From contig JALLLT010000048.1 of NCBI GenBank assembly GCA_025266875.1, positions 1 to 64,000 on the forward strand: a DNA stretch of 64,000 bases, in the 5' to 3' direction. Below, piece after piece: positions 24,635 to 34,469 of this stretch. The position numbers and the translations under genes are program-made. The stretch comes from Fennellomyces sp. T-0311. Lineage: Eukaryota; Mucoromycota; Mucoromycetes; Mucorales; Lichtheimiaceae. Below the pieces are notes generated by a model, which was not told the DNA's origin, searched no databases, and saw only the letters and a list, made by a program, of their open reading frames with translations. The first letter of the stretch is position 1. Every line of letters starts with the position of its first letter.

Positions 24635-25357
24635 CTTGGGGTTCAGCCGGGCTAATTTATGAGGCTTCTGGCAAACTATCGGGATATGTAATACACTTAT
24701 CAGGGACAGAACTAAAGTAGTGAAAGCCTGCCAAGTGAGTCAAGAATAGAGGGTAATACAAACCAGCAGCTATGCTATACCTTGAGACGAACTGGGAAAA
24801 GTTCTTTATAGCTACATCTCTTGTAGAAGTAGAAACAACAGAGAAGTGGTAATAGGAATCAAGTACAATTATGCTTCGCAATCTAAAAGAAAATTCACAG
24901 GTTTTACAATGATATAAAGATGAATACAACCGACGAAGAGATACAGATGAGCACTATGTCTACGGGAATATTCACATGCAGAGCCCACTCTCACGTTCCG
25001 TATGCGGAAAAGAAGCTCTTCTTTATCTTTGTTAAAAAATCCAAATAAAAGAATGTACTATGCGTGGACAAAGTTACAAAAATGGCAACGACTCTGTTTT
25101 GGTTTGGCTCCCAAAACTGTTTTCATCCAACCGTTTCCATTTTGCTCCGCCCCTTTCGTCAGTTCCTCTCAATCGGAAACCACTGTCCTAATCGGAGGTT
25201 GCATCAGTTGCTACTCTTCAAGAATTACATTTTCACTTTAGAGGATGCCCTCAAAATGAAAATGCAAGTTGATATTTTCATGCGATCTGAAATACTCTAT
25301 TGACGCAATCTGGTTCTTTGTCTCGATTTGACATTGTCATGATTTTACCTGGAACCG
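24635..25357. other. spacer between inverted-repeat arms
   Basis: About 720 bp between the two arms. Short frames only; the 90-codon minus-strand frame at 24657-24929 has no supporting feature. Confidence 0.3.
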
Positions 25358-25850
25358 GCATACCATCGCCTAGCAGTGAAGAAATGTCACTTTTGTCGGA
25401 TTCAGGTAAAAGTCGTTAAAATGAATGTTCTCACAATCTTTGTTAATGTTATTTCAGACGACGCAATTATTGCCGAAACCATAGCACAGTACTATGAGTG
25501 CGTGAGATTCAAGGTGAAAGACCTTGGGTCTTCTTTTTCTTTGGCTTGGTGACTGATTTCATAGGAATTCAGTCTTAGGCTAGGTCTGATGCTACTCCAC
25601 TCTTTCCTACAAAAGCGTTGTGTATCACTACTACTCACCCTTGGGCCCCGCTACAGGGCCAAGGTTTTGGAGCTTTCGCTACCACTCACTTCTTGGACGA
25701 ACCCCACTACAGAGCTCAGAAGCTTTGGTATATAATTTGATTCCGAAGACCTTTATCTCTAGTCGAGTTCCATTACAGAACCGGTTAGGGCCGATCAGAA
25801 CCGGTCAGAGGCTCCTACATACAAGTATGTAACTTGGATCTGCTCCGATA
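25358..25850 (+). repeat. inverted repeat, right arm, interrupted by about 320 bp
   Basis: Right arm of the inverted repeat. Homology to the left arm runs from 25358 to about 25500, stops, and resumes at about 25823 ('aacttggatctgctc') up to about 25850, just before the start codon of the next gene. The extra 320 bp (about 25501-25822) are absent from the left arm, so they are either an insertion in this arm or a deletion in the other. The extra segment contains small hairpins such as 'ggccccgctacagggcc'. It starts with 'gtgaaag' and ends 'acaag', so a long intron is not excluded. Confidence 0.6.
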
Positions 25851-25856
25851 CCTCAA

Positions 25857-27576
25857 ATGGCAGGATCCAATTCGGACGCCCCATTAGCACGCTTAAAAGC
25901 TCGTAGTTTATGCAGTACCGTTGCATATGTCTTGGAAAGTGTGCCAGCGCAGCTAATCTTAAAAAAGAATGTAGCGAAAGTAAGCTAAATATGCTATAGA
26001 GTGAACCCCATAATTCATACCGCATGATAGCAAAACGAGGATCTGTATAAAGAAGCGATCCATAAGAAGACTTTGGAAACTCTCAACAACCCGCAATCCA
26101 TGGACTCCACTTCATCGACAAAGCGTCATGCAGAAGAAACATCTGATAATCCGATGGTTAAGCGGCCCAAGGCCAAACGACTCCGCCCCAAAGATCTCGC
26201 AGATAAACCAAAAATTGAGCAGCTTCGAACTTTGATATTGAAGTAGTAAGTAAATCGAGAGCTATGGTTAGCATTTAGGCAAGCTAACTGTTTCTGCAAC
26301 AGTGGAAAGAGCGGAGTTTTGGATACTCGAAAGTCCGAAATCATCCCAGTACGGTTTCAGCCATTATTTACGAAGCTGGAAAAAACGTTCAGGTTTCCAT
26401 TGACATTGGCGGTAACGGAGGACGAAATATCCATTTTAAAGAAGATCAGCGTGGCCCGTAGCCTGACAGAGATTGCTGCTGCAGTTGCTGGCGAGATACC
26501 ATCAATTACGACGTCCCCTTCGCATCCCTACATTAAACTCGCACCGACGAAACTGTAAATGGCTGAAATATTGCTACCGCACTAATTAGTCACATCTTTC
26601 AGTCGTTGTTACTTGTGGCAGACAGTCGTGCAAAAGACCGAGCACAATGAGGATTGGTACCGCATGCCACTACATGGAGATATTCTCGACTTTTTGTTAA
26701 TGTCCAACACAGAATTTGAGACAAAAAAGGTAAACTTTATCACGGGAATCGGACAAAACAGCTGACTATGCGTTTGCAGAGCTGAATGTCATTCATCAAT
26801 TATCAAGTCCTTGAGGCCATGTCTCGTTTGCCGGTATCTCTCAGTCAAATGTCCGCCTGGGTTTTATTCTCAAATCAACCGATACAGAATTTGGAGACCT
26901 CTTCTTCGCGGAAGACGAAGGTAAAGAGAATGGAGAAAGCACATTGACAAAGGAGCAGAAGAAGTTGGACTTTTGCCGGTCCCAAGCTGTCAAATACTGG
27001 CGACTATTGATACCTTCATTCGTACCACTCGATACCATTGAGTCTATTTCTTTGCACTGCCATCGACTCGAACTGAAAATAATGGGAACCGCAATACTGC
27101 AAAGTTCTGAAACGGTACATTATGAAAAAATCACCCTCACTGTCCCAACGACCGGTGATTTGGGTTCGCAAACAGCTCGTCTTTTACTTGGTTTATTGTC
27201 TTTAAAGGTAGGGTATTCACACTTGTTTCATATAGACAATGCTACTAAGCTCTGTAATATGTAGCGCAACATCCTCATCCAATACCAGAAGCTACAATAT
27301 ATCTTTCAGATTCTACAGCAAGATACCGTCAACTACCTGCAGTTAAGCCCACCTACCGACAAGGCCAATGTTTTGTACCGCAGCAATTCGACAACTACTT
27401 CGGAGGGGTCAACGGGATCAGCGGGATCAACGGGATCTAATTCGTGGCAGGAAATGGAGCAAGAACGCCGGTTGCATGAAGCGATGGAAATTGGATTAAG
27501 AGAGATTGACTTTGGCGACGATGTGCTAACGTCTGACAACTGGGAACAATTTCTGAAACAAGCAGTGCCACTTTGA
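25857..27576 (+). CDS. unrecognised protein; one in-frame stop codon in the model
   Basis: I do not recognise the family. Exons by phase: 25857-25979, 26031-26245, 26303-26554, 26603-26729, about 26782-27207, 27265-27576. The product would be about 485 residues: an N-terminal helical part ('LARLKARSLCSTVAYVLESV'), a Lys/Arg-rich linker ('MVKRPKAKRLRPKD', possible nuclear signal), a central folded-looking part ('SEIIPVRFQPLFTKLEKTFR', 'NEDWYRMPLHGDILDFLLMS'), then 'SQSNVRLGFILKSTDTEFGD' and 'LDFCRSQAVKYWRLLIPSFV', and a Ser/Thr/Gly-rich then acidic tail. Exon 5 contains TGA at 26812-26814 in the only frame that joins both sides. No alternative acceptor I tried removes it and keeps phase. It may be a missed exon junction, a sequence error or a decaying gene. 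It lies directly behind the interrupted inverted repeat and 58 bp before a Tc1 element. Confidence 0.5.
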
Positions 27577-27634
27577 ACGATCTTTTCTTTCTTTCTCATG
27601 AGTATTTGCAAAATATTTAACATTATACGTTGTA

Positions 27635-27660
27635 CAGTCCCACCCAAAAAGTGATGGCCA
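27635..27660 (+). repeat. Tc1 terminal inverted repeat, left
   Basis: Starts CAGTCCCACCCAAAAAGTGA and is identical over 26 bp to the complement of 28960-28985. TA precedes it. Confidence 0.93.
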
Positions 27661-27809
27661 GATTTTTGAACACCGCGATCAAGTAAAAAAATATACAAAC
27701 TTCAATGTGTCTTTTTCATAGATCACACTTATTGATGCCCCTTGTTACTATCAGTAAAAAAGAATCTTATAACAATAAAAAAATATCAGACCAAAAAAGA
27801 ATGTACAAA

Positions 27810-28877
27810 TTAATATTTTGTATGCTGTCCTCTAGCTTTTATCACTGCCTTACATCGATTAGGCATGCTGCCAACAAGCTTCTTCGCGAAATCGAGTGAA
27901 AGATTGCTCCATTCTTCTTGCAAGCAGGCCTTCAACTGTTCCTTATTTTTTATGAAGGCTCTGCGCTTCTGAATACGCTTGTCAAGAGCCCTCCATACGT
28001 TCTCAATTGGATTGAGATCAGGACTTTGGGCAGGCCAATACGGAAAGCCTCTCACCCCACATTGTCGCTTAAACCACTGGCTATAGCTACCGGTATGACA
28101 GCTAGCACCATCCTCCTGGAAGGTGAACTTCCTACCAGTCTCTGCTTCAGTACTCTTCATATATGGAATCAAGTGCTTGGCAAGGCAATCCACATAGGCG
28201 TCTTAATCAACTGTGCCATCCATAACAACTAATGGGCCAAAGCCTCCAGACCAAAAGCAACCCCACACCATCACTGATCCCTTGCCAAACTTTTCGGTGG
28301 TTACAACATGGCGTGCCTCGTAACGCTCTCCATTCCGTCGTATAACCCGAGCACCTCCATCATTGCCGACGATCGTAAATCTGGACTCATCAGACCAGAT
28401 GACATTGCTCCACTGGTTGGTCGTCCAATTCTTGTACATAACTGCCCATGCGCGTCGTCTGATGATATGGCTCTTCGTAAGTCTTGGCTTACGAGCTGGA
28501 GAGCGCGAAGAGAATCCAGAAAGTCGTAAATATTTGATGACCGTGTTTCGACAAACATGTATTCCAGCATGTGCAAGGCTAACTTGGTGTACATGGTATG
28601 GCGCGAACGGTTCCTTGCGTACACTAAGTTGGTGCGCCCTTGCACCTCTCTTAGTAACCTTGGTAGGCCTTCCGCTTCGTGGAGAATTGTCAGTGGACCC
28701 AGTTTTCTTATATTTATTGACAATACGGTTGACAGTTCTACGGGGTATACCCAAGTCATCTGAAATGAACTGGTCACTCTTGCCACCCTTGTATAGGCCA
28801 ATTATGAGACCTTTTTGGTGATTGTTGAGCTGTTTCCGAATATTTGGAGGGTTGTTTGTAATATTTCTAAGTGACAT
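27810..28877 (-). pseudogene. Tc1-like transposase with one in-frame stop
   Basis: DDE transposase. The minus-strand frame runs from 28877 to 27810, about 355 codons, and is open except for TAA at 28203-28205. Before the stop lie a helix-turn-helix N-terminus ('SDDLGIPRRTVNRIVNKYKK') and the first catalytic Asp in 'NVIWSDESRF'. After the stop lie the second Asp in 'FTFQEDGASCHTG' and the catalytic Glu in 'SPDLNPIENVW'. By my count the last Asp and the Glu are 35 residues apart (DD35E), against 34 in classical Tc1. As it stands only a truncated product without the complete triad can be made, so the element is probably non-autonomous. Confidence 0.9.
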
Positions 28878-28959
28878 TGTGTTGTATAAAAAGAAAAGAT
28901 GTCAAGTTTTGAAAAACAAAACAGATGCAATGTTTTTATTTCCATTTCCAAATTCGGCT

Positions 28960-28985
28960 TGGCCATCACTTTTTGGGTGGGACTG
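28960..28985 (-). repeat. Tc1 terminal inverted repeat, right
   Basis: Complement is identical to 27635-27660 over 26 bp. TA follows it. Confidence 0.93.
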
Positions 28986-31156
28986 TATAGTTAATTCATG
29001 CCAGCAAGTTTTATTGTATCACTGATAACCTGTGCGTTGTACATATACTTCCACCACCTTTGATACAGGCATTAAGTAAGAGTAAGAGTCTATTAATTGT
29101 TCACGGGTTAAAGAAGTGATAATCATGTAAAAGGATATGAAAAATAGGATATTTACCAGCAAGTGTAATCTACGTATACAATAAGCGTGAGCTTGTGTCC
29201 AAATTGGAAGGGCATGTTACACTCTTTCAGGTCATGGCCTCCAGGAACGTGTCTTTGGTATAGCTTTCATACGCACAAAGCATACGATAAAACCATTTTC
29301 TTTATCCTTAATACGCTAGAAATTATGCTCTTGTTATTCAGTAACTGGATAACGAATCCGGCTGCCTAGTTGCCGCAGAAAGCTACATCCATTCAAACTG
29401 TGAGTCAAGAGATAGTGAACAAGGGGCGAAGCGCCATCACACAAGTTTTCTATATTTCAGCTCAATGTGTACGCCATTCGGATGGAGGTTAATCCAGATC
29501 TAAGCTCGTTACTCTGCTGTCGCTCTACATAGTGAAAGGTAAGTGTCCTATTACTTGTAAGATATGGAATTGCAGCTGTTCATATGGGGAGCATAGAATG
29601 CCAACAAAGGCACGGACAAATGGGTGGAATGTAGATCTCGACTGAAGTAAGAGGATAAGCAAAGAGCATTGTAAGCCGAGATATGAAAGGCGTGTATTTT
29701 GCAGCTGTTAAAGATTATTCTATCGAGCTATCCGAAGCCAAGTTAACGTGTCTTTGCGCACACAGTGACGAATCGCTATTTAAACACTAGAATGGATAGT
29801 AGAAAACCAAGGTAAGCTTTTTGTTTCATAGTGCAATGTTGTCCTGCACATTATATTTATTTAACATGTGCTAACTGTGCGCACAACTGCCTTGTTGTAA
29901 TTTTATTGTGTTATACCATTTTGAATAGTAAAGAATTTTCAAATCCGGATGTAAAACTTCCAGATGTATAAAAGCAACCAGAAGTTGATATTCCCTATAA
30001 ACTACACACAAAATCTATTCTTTATGATATAAAGGTCATGTATCGTACGGGAAATTGCATTAGAGCTTATTAATATATTGCACAAGTCAAAGCTAATTGG
30101 TGACGACGCCGCTTCGGTGCAGGAGAGCGCCGTTGCTGCGACTCATTGTTATTGCCACAGCACGATGATTTTTTGTTTTTTGGGTTCTCATTGCTTCTTA
30201 TTCAAAATAGTCAGCGTTCACATTCCATGGAAAAGCATCAGTAGTAGGACGCCCAAGCTATCTATATAAAAGATTACTTTTGTGAGCTTGCAGCATAGTC
30301 ACTATCAATCAGAAAAAAAGCCTAATATTTTCATGCAAGGATGATCGCTTGGCTTTATAAAAGAACGAAAAAGCTTTATAATACAACGATCGTATTTGAT
30401 TCGATCGAGTACAGAAAAACATAATGTACAAATTCGAGGGGTTATCCGACAGCGGTATGTATGAAGAAGGACAAGACTATGGCTCCTTTAAACTTTAAAT
30501 ATTAGAATCCGAGAGTACCTCCTTGTTGACTACGGTAAGCGTGGCTTTGTAACTTGCAAGGGAACAGAAGTGTCGAAAGATAGAGTTCAGGTATACTCAA
30601 GTGTATGTAAAGGGGCATACTTATGCAGGGTGTACCAACAGTTCGACATATGTAGATGGATGTTGATGCTCTCAAATATCGAACGTATGCATCCTGGTTG
30701 GAAATTGTATCCAAGTATGCATGTCTGTACATAGTCCAGAAGCCTACGGCAATATACACGCTTCATACGCAACAAGTACGTATCAAAAGCATTTTACGTA
30801 GTGCGAAACAGTTATAATGAAAGTCTACGTAGTAACTTGAAACGGCAACCAAAATGAAAACAAACCAAAGACGCATGGATGCATGGTTAGAGATCACGCG
30901 TGGGGCTGAAAAATAGGATATGTCATTGAGCAGCACGGATTGGCGGGCGTGTGATGCATTGCAATCCTATCACCAAATTTATGTAAGCAACTCAAAAGAG
31001 CAGCGGAAGAACGTCTGCTTTAGGCAAGTGAATCCAGAATCCGGCCGTCTTTATGCTTTTGAATGTTGCATAGTGTGTGACGCGCTTACATGGAACCGGC
31101 AAGAAAAATAGCCCCTTCCTTCCCCTTTTGTTCCTCCCTCTCTTTCTAATAAAGCA
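28986..31156. other. intergenic, nothing firmly supported
   Basis: 2.2 kb of AT-rich DNA between the Tc1 element and the HAUS4-like gene. A 63-codon plus-strand frame at 30920-31111 has protein-like composition ('MSLSSTDWRACDALQSYHQI') and lies just upstream of the next gene, but nothing else supports it. No RNA genes or repeats were recognised. Confidence 0.3.
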
Positions 31157-32401
31157 ATGGATCGCCATGCCGAAACGATCGTCGACCGGATTCAACGGGA
31201 TCACTTTTCAAACACATTTGTCCGTCGAGACATTGAACAAAAAATGAACAATGTAAAAATAGCACAGCTCGTGATATCATTCCATTCCACAACGAACTTA
31301 TGCAGAGTATAGTTTCAACAAGAACACATACAACCTTATCTCGAAACACGCCTTTTATTATCCGAAATTCAGTCCTTGATTAACAATCCGGATCGAGCGA
31401 AGGATCTTTCAGGCGAGGTTTGCGCAATCAAGAAACAAGTTGACGATACACGGGTAGATTAACGGCTTTGCAGGAACGAGAATATGTTGAAAGCATTCTT
31501 TATCGACCCTCCAACGAAGCGCCACACCGACACTACGCAGAACATGTGTTTGGACTGACAGAAAATGATTTGAGTGTTCCTACTGTGGTAAATAAGCTTC
31601 GGAGGGGGTTGATGGTGATTGGATCTGACCGTTGCCTAGCACGTTAAAGATAAATTGAACAAGCATGTGGATCTGGCCCTACAAGAGAAATACAACCAGG
31701 TGCATCGACTCGCATCAATATACCAAGAAAGCGACACGGTGAACGCTGATGCCGTGCAACTGGTCGAAGAAAAGCAACAATCCCTCCATCGCATGCGGGT
31801 CAACCTCCCTGCCAAGCGTGCCTTGCTCACCAGACTCGCAACCCGTTTCGTAAAGGTAATGTGCAGCAAGGGCGCTGGGATTGCACGGTGCTAATGACGG
31901 TGTGTGGCGCAGATCACTTTAGAGGTGCTGGACACTGTGTGGTCGATCATCAAAGAGTTCAAATCATCGGAGGAGCAAGCCAAGAACCGCGAGTTGGATG
32001 CCTACTACTGCGCATTAACAGATTCGCTGCTGTTGCGGATAAAGTAAGCTTGGACACACCGTGCAGTGCGCGCATGCTCAGTCCAGAAATTAGGATACTG
32101 CATATGTCGACGCTGTTAGCGACATACGACTCGCAATTGGCATCGGCACTACGATCATTACGGTAACTATTTTCACATGGTGTGTCGCTGGCGAGAAAGC
32201 ATGACTTGACACATTGCAAGCAGGGCTCTGCTGGAAAACCGGTACATTGAAGTAAAGACGCAGCTTTCGTTCACGGAGAAGCGGCTAAAGGCGTACCACG
32301 ACCTGGGGCCCGAGTTTGAGACGCTGGCATCGGCATACTTTAAGCTGTTAGACGAGATCAAAGCGACGGAAGACGACATTGACAAAATAAAGGCCAATTG
32401 A
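31157..32401 (+). CDS. HAUS augmin-like complex subunit 4-like protein
   Basis: Coiled-coil protein resembling HAUS4, a subunit of augmin, which recruits gamma-tubulin to the sides of existing microtubules in the spindle. Seven exons: 31157-31252, 31313-31417, 31474-31587, 31640-31855, 31913-32043, 32094-32162, 32224-32401; 302 residues (human HAUS4 has 363). The pattern matches HAUS4 in order: an N-terminal helical part with 'ETRLLLSEIQSL', a middle helix ('VEEKQQSLHRMRVNLPAKRA', 'TLEVLDTVWSIIKEF'), 'DAYYCALTDSLLLRIKIL', and a C-terminal 'SFTEKRLKAYHDLGPEFETL' followed by 'ASAYFKLLDEIKATEDDIDK', comparable to the 'LGEEF..L..EY..LK' end of HAUS4. The intron at 31418-31473 uses a weak GTTTGC donor, chosen for length and frame over a 20-nt alternative. 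It converges with SNX3. The assignment is by pattern only; another coiled-coil protein is possible. Confidence 0.6.
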
Positions 32402-32548
32402 TTGGGACAAACCGAAGAGAAAAAGAATATATTGTACATTTTTGCAAGAGAGAAAGGGAGCCACGCGGCTGGACGTGTGTGTGCTTGTGCGTGGGGAGGC
32501 CGCAGCATTGGTATTCACGCTTTAAAAGTTATATATAAAAAAAGAAGC

Positions 32549-33251
32549 CTAGTAGTTGTATGTGTCGCGAGAAAAGCTGGGATCCTGGATGAATGCTGCC
32601 AAGACCTTGCTTCCGGTTTGCAAGAGAGGATGGCCCGCGACACTTATCAAACAGTCAGTTGGCCTGGGCCGATCACCACACACACGCACACACAAACAAC
32701 TTACATCTGCAGAAAACGCTCCAGGCCTTCTCGTCGCTGCTCGATCACTTCGTCCGCGAATCGATTCGTAAACACCTTGCCGGGCAGCGGGGGAATGTTG
32801 ACACGGGTGGACTCTCGCTCCAGCACATCCCTGAACCATTCGAAATCACTGTATCGTCGGCGCACCACCGATTGCTTGAGTTTGAATGCGGGGATATTGG
32901 TCTAAAAACGGTTGCTTTTCGATGAGCCCAACGCGTACTTTATCCAACAATAAGAGATAAGCTCCCTTTTGTTCTTACCCTGCAAACGATCTCATAATCC
33001 GTATACATCTTGCGTCCAAACCCTGCCCACAGCCATTGTTTCCGCTTTTTTAATAACTTTTGTGCGTTCCAAAAAGACTCAGCATGGAGAAAAAAGACCT
33101 TACCATGGGTTTGTGGATTTCTCACTTCAATTTCTAAAAAGTTTTCGGGAATACCGTAGCGTTCTTCCACTGTTTGTTCCCTGGTAATGGGTCCAGCCAT
33201 AGTTTGAAATGCCTGGAATCGAGGTTGAGACGAGCCCGTGGTAGTCGACAT
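32549..33251 (-). CDS. SNX3: sorting nexin-3 (PX-domain protein)
   Basis: Small PX-only sorting nexin, the counterpart of yeast Snx3/Grd19. It binds PI3P on early endosomes and acts with retromer in recycling membrane proteins to the Golgi. Four exons on the minus strand: 33251-33104, 33022-32979, 32901-32705, 32642-32549; 160 residues, almost the family length of 162. Motifs: '[20 protein letters not shown]', then '[20 protein letters not shown]', the PI3P-binding '[18 protein letters not shown]', '[11 protein letters not shown]' and the C-terminal '[20 protein letters not shown]'. An in-frame ATG upstream (33401) would add an unrelated extension and was not used. The gene converges with the HAUS4-like gene, with 147 bp between stops. 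Confidence 0.95.
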
Positions 33252-33650
33252 GCTTTGGGAAAGTAAAGGAAAGAGAAGCTTCAGTGATTTCACTGTGTCT
33301 GCGGTGACGAAATACGGATCATCTCCGACAGAAAGTGGTGGTTCTTTTGGGCTGTGCTTAGCAACCGCAATAAGAATCCATTGAAACGAGGTGCGATTCA
33401 AACGGAGTATTCTAATATCAGCATGCTAGCCAGCTGTTGTGTATTTTCCGCTTGACATCAACAATTGTTATTTAGTCTTCGTCTTGCGCCTTTATCTTGT
33501 CCTTGTATCACCTCATGGGGCACCGTTTCATTTTTTTTTTGACTGGGATCACCCAAGCACGACATTCGCACTTACAGATGGTCATTGTGGCATGAAACAG
33601 TTTGATCAGTCATCTGGTCTTTTTGTATTAACCCATAAAAGGGATAAAGG
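33252..33650. other. promoter region between SNX3 and a small divergent gene
   Basis: About 400 bp. Upstream of the plus-strand frame at 33651 there is a TATA-like 'cccataaaaggg'. Otherwise nothing specific. Confidence 0.3.
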
Positions 33651-33891
33651 ATGTCTTTTGCTTTAAACCGAGTGTTTCCCGCCAATACCATCAACAATGG
33701 CACTTTTTCAAGCGACCCGATCCCATGCATCTGTCTCAAAGTGTACATACATATCCAGTTTAGTTTTGGAAAAGTGAACTTGGGATGTCTACAAGGTCGT
33801 CGGACAGACAGTCAACGTTCACTTTCTCAAGGCTGCTGCTTTCGGTCCGGCTCCTCCGACTCCCAAAGTCGGAGCAAACAAACTTCTTTGA
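33651..33891 (+). CDS. possible 61-residue protein of unknown function
   Basis: Tentative two-exon gene: 33651-33740 and 33796-33891 with a 55-bp intron (gtgtac...acaag), phase 0. The product starts MSFALNRVFPANTINNGTF and ends with a well-structured 'VHFLKAAAFGPAPPTPKVGA' before the last four residues. The C-terminal half looks like a short mitochondrial or membrane-associated protein, but I recognise no family. The first exon is less convincing, and a different upstream exon could feed the second. The minus strand over the same place also has a 67-codon ATG frame, so strand assignment is not secure. Confidence 0.3.
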
Positions 33892-34469
33892 TCCTCCCTT
33901 GTATATAAAGACCGCTCTACGTACCTCTTCTGGAGCATTCACTCCTTCTCTATAGTCGGCCATGCCTCATGTTATTCGTAGGTATATATGATGACTTTGG
34001 GAGTACATAAAGTGGATCTGCTTTTGGGAAAATCGCCCATTACGAAAAATGTCGTCAGTGCTGCTGCCATGGCAATCAGTATCTCCTGGATGCTGTAATG
34101 GCGATTTTGATCTGCTCCGTCGGATTGTGTCAATGTGCATTCTGCTTGCCAGTATAACGTTGCTGTAAAGTCCTCGATAAAAGCTGACAATTCACAACTT
34201 TGCTGCAAAAATGTGTAGCACTGCATCTACCTCTTCAGCACTTACGGCCTGCATGTATCCATAGGATAGTGCACTATGTATAGTCAGCCTAATACAATAA
34301 CAGCAGTATAAAGTGCAACTCCATTGACCAACGCGAGTTGGATCCACCGCAACAACTCTACTTGATCTTTTGTAATCAAACTCCACACGAAGAAAATGCT
34401 GTGTAACACGCGAAGCCACGAAAATTGCAACCTTCAGTTTCAACTTTTTTTTCTTCCAACTTGTCAATC
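33892..34469. other. uncertain region upstream of NOP9
   Basis: The minus strand is open from 34226 to 33972 (85 codons, with 'QEILIAMAAALTTFFVMGDF'). An upstream minus-strand stretch near 34400-34290 reads as a hydrophobic segment ('LVNGVALYTAVIVL') in another frame, with a GTAAGT donor and a 'tttgcag' acceptor between them. This could be a small membrane-protein gene, but no start codon fits, so none is called. A 'tatataaag' on the plus strand near 33901 could be a TATA element. Confidence 0.25.

Larger units (their letters stand above)
27635..28985 (-). mobile_element. Tc1/mariner-like transposon, 1351 bp
   Basis: Complete-length Tc1-like element bounded by exact 26-bp terminal inverted repeats and flanked by TA on both sides (27633-27634 and 28986-28987), the usual target duplication of this superfamily. 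It carries a single transposase frame on the minus strand interrupted by one stop codon. It sits 58 bp behind the stop codon of the gene ending at 27576, so it probably lies in or near that gene's 3' region. The perfect repeats and single lesion point to a fairly recent insertion. Confidence 0.93.

Noticed and set aside
25336..25500. Two-exon coding gene inside the right inverted-repeat arm ('MILPGTGIPSPSSEEMSLLS')
   Set aside because: The left arm differs without any bias to silent positions and has lost the donor, so the frame is not conserved as protein.
28301..28821. 150-166 codon frames on both strands
   Set aside because: Other-frame shadows of the Tc1 transposase.
31455..31473. 20-nt intron in the HAUS4-like gene
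   Set aside because: Far below workable length; a 56-nt intron from 31418 gives the same frame with a branch-like 'attaac'.
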